From Clostridia bacterium (lineage in GTDB: Bacteria > Bacillota > TC1 > UBA5767): 64,000 bases of DNA. The number at the start of each line of letters is the position of its first letter. The stretch's first letter is position 1. Shown in pieces: positions 63,206 to 64,000 of this stretch. A program made the translations under genes and the position numbers. The stretch lies in assembly GCA_016887505.1 (NCBI GenBank), contig CP069393.1:2317001-2381000 (forward strand). Reading direction: 5' to 3'. The notes under the pieces were generated by a model. That model saw only the letters and a program-made list of their open reading frames with translations. It did no database searches and was not told the origin of the DNA.

Positions 63206-64000
63206 ATGGAAACAATGAAAGCTGGAGCCATCCTGGAAGTAAATAAAGCAGAAGTAGTCAATATTGAAAAACCTGTTCCAGGCAAAGGCGAAGTATTAGT
63301 AAAAATTAGAGCATGTGCTTTATGTACCTTTGAGCAACGTGCCTTTAACGGCGTAAAAGCATTCCCAATGCCTTATTTGGGCGGTCATGAATTAGCAGGA
63401 GAAATCGCTGAAGTTGGCGAAGGCGTACTGCCAAAATGGACTGTAGGCACAAAAGTGGCTGTAAGAACCATTACTTCATGTGGACAATGTGATTTCTGCC
63501 ACATGGGTGAAGACACCATGTGTACTGAAGTAGGTAAAGCTGGACGTCAAGTGAAGGAAATGGACGGTATTGGTGGATTGGCTGAGTACTTCTTGGCTAC
63601 TCCTGGCATGCTGTATCCTCTCAAAGAAGACCTGCCGTTTGAAATTGCTGCTTTAACGGAGCCTTTGGCTTGTGTTATCCACAGTATTGACCAAGCTGAC
63701 ATTGATCTTGGCGATACCGTTGTAATCATCGGTGCAGGTATCATGGGACTGTTACACTTACAACTGGCTCACCTGCAAGGTGCTAGAGCAGTCGTAGTTG
63801 AAGTAGATGAAGCTAGACGTAAAAAAGCTATGGACATGGGCGCAAGTGCTACCATCGATCCTTTGTCAACGGATATGGTCGAGTTTGTAAAAGACTATAC
63901 GGATGGCCGCGGCGCAGACGTAGTAATCTGTACTCCAGCTATTTCAAAATTGGCTGAAGATAGCGTAGCTATGGTATCTAAACTTGGACACGTTGTACTT
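63206..64000 (+). CDS. Zinc-dependent alcohol dehydrogenase (MDR family), copy 2, cut by window edge
   Basis: The first 265 residues of a paralogue of the enzyme at 41782. C-A-L-C-T-F-E-Q-R, GGHELAG, the four structural cysteines (CGQCDFCHMGEDTMC) and VVIIGAGIMGLLHLQLAH are visible. Shared C-T-x-E-Q replaces the common C-G-T-D. ATG 63206 has TAGGAGG upstream. It presumably oxidises a sugar or polyol in the same route as the aldolase just upstream. In the inositol pathway of Thermotoga a zinc dehydrogenase (IolM) works with a creatininase-like hydrolase (IolN); that pairing resembles this one. Confidence 0.88.
   Translation, partial: METMKAGAILEVNKAEVVNIEKPVPGKGEVLVKIRACALCTFEQRAFNGVKAFPMPYLGGHELAGEIAEVGEGVLPKWTVGTKVAVRTITSCGQCDFCHMGEDTMCTEVGKAGRQVKEMDGIGGLAEYFLATPGMLYPLKEDLPFEIAALTEPLACVIHSIDQADIDLGDTVVIIGAGIMGLLHLQLAHLQGARAVVVEVDEARRKKAMDMGASATIDPLSTDMVEFVKDYTDGRGADVVICTPAISKLAEDSVAMVSKLGHVVL

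Overview
The window reads as a chromosome segment of a low-to-moderate G+C anaerobic member of the Bacillota, most likely a Clostridia lineage. The grounds are strong AGGAGG-type ribosome sites, frequent GTG/TTG starts, U-tract terminators, mannose-family PTS genes under a LevR-type sigma-54 activator, and an in-frame UGA in a glycine/betaine-reductase-like gene, which points to selenocysteine use as in amino-acid-fermenting clostridia. The species cannot be named from the sequence. There are no rRNA or tRNA genes, CRISPR arrays or prophage genes.

Layout. (1) 1-5.1 kb: a partial reverse-strand iron alcohol dehydrogenase, a CobW-like GTPase, a membrane protein fused to a cupin, and a YcjF/DUF697-like membrane protein. 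(2) 5.4-19.7 kb: a surface-polysaccharide locus with an initiating sugar-phosphate transferase, the three-gene UDP-N-acetyl-L-fucosamine pathway, glycosyltransferases, an EpsG-type polymerase, a Wzx flippase and a UDP-glucose dehydrogenase. (3) 19.9-27.7 kb: an accessory block that splits the polysaccharide genes. It has a DUF4301 protein, a 1207-aa zinc-ribbon/nuclease/RecQ helicase with a coiled-coil membrane partner, and a complete IS30-family element with unusually long direct repeats. (4) 27.7-33.1 kb: a second nucleotide-sugar dehydrogenase, two glycosyltransferases and an O-antigen-ligase-like protein. (5) 33.3-45.4 kb: a catabolic block with an XRE-cupin regulator, a selenoprotein GrdB-like subunit, a GrdE-like subunit, aldehyde and alcohol dehydrogenases, a SorC-family regulator, a DhnA-type aldolase, a zinc alcohol dehydrogenase, an APC permease and a RibF paralogue. 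(6) 45.6-49.0 kb: a second O-antigen-ligase paralogue, a methyltransferase, a DUF1456 protein and a P-loop kinase. (7) 49.3-64 kb: a LevR-like regulator, an FGGY kinase, a polyamine-type ABC transporter, a mannose-family PTS, a creatininase-family hydrolase, and a second aldolase plus zinc dehydrogenase cut by the window edge.

How the parts fit. The polysaccharide genes supply precursors (UDP-FucNAc, two uronic-acid-type sugars), assembly, export and polymerisation. Blocks 5 and 7 look like substrate-inducible catabolic regulons. Block 7 has two textbook -24/-12 promoters (52299 and 58413) that the LevR-like activator probably drives. Blocks 5 and 7 each contain the same aldolase plus zinc-dehydrogenase pair with a different transporter, which suggests two versions of one oxidation-then-cleavage route.

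The best candidate for something undescribed is the selenoprotein reductase pair at 34.1-36.7 kb. The catalytic U-x-x-C-x-x-C site is intact, but the GrdE-like partner has Tyr where known proteins have the Cys of the Asn-Cys processing site, and no GrdA, GrdC or GrdD gene lies in the window. The RecQ/nuclease plus coiled-coil membrane pair is the second candidate, possibly for defence.
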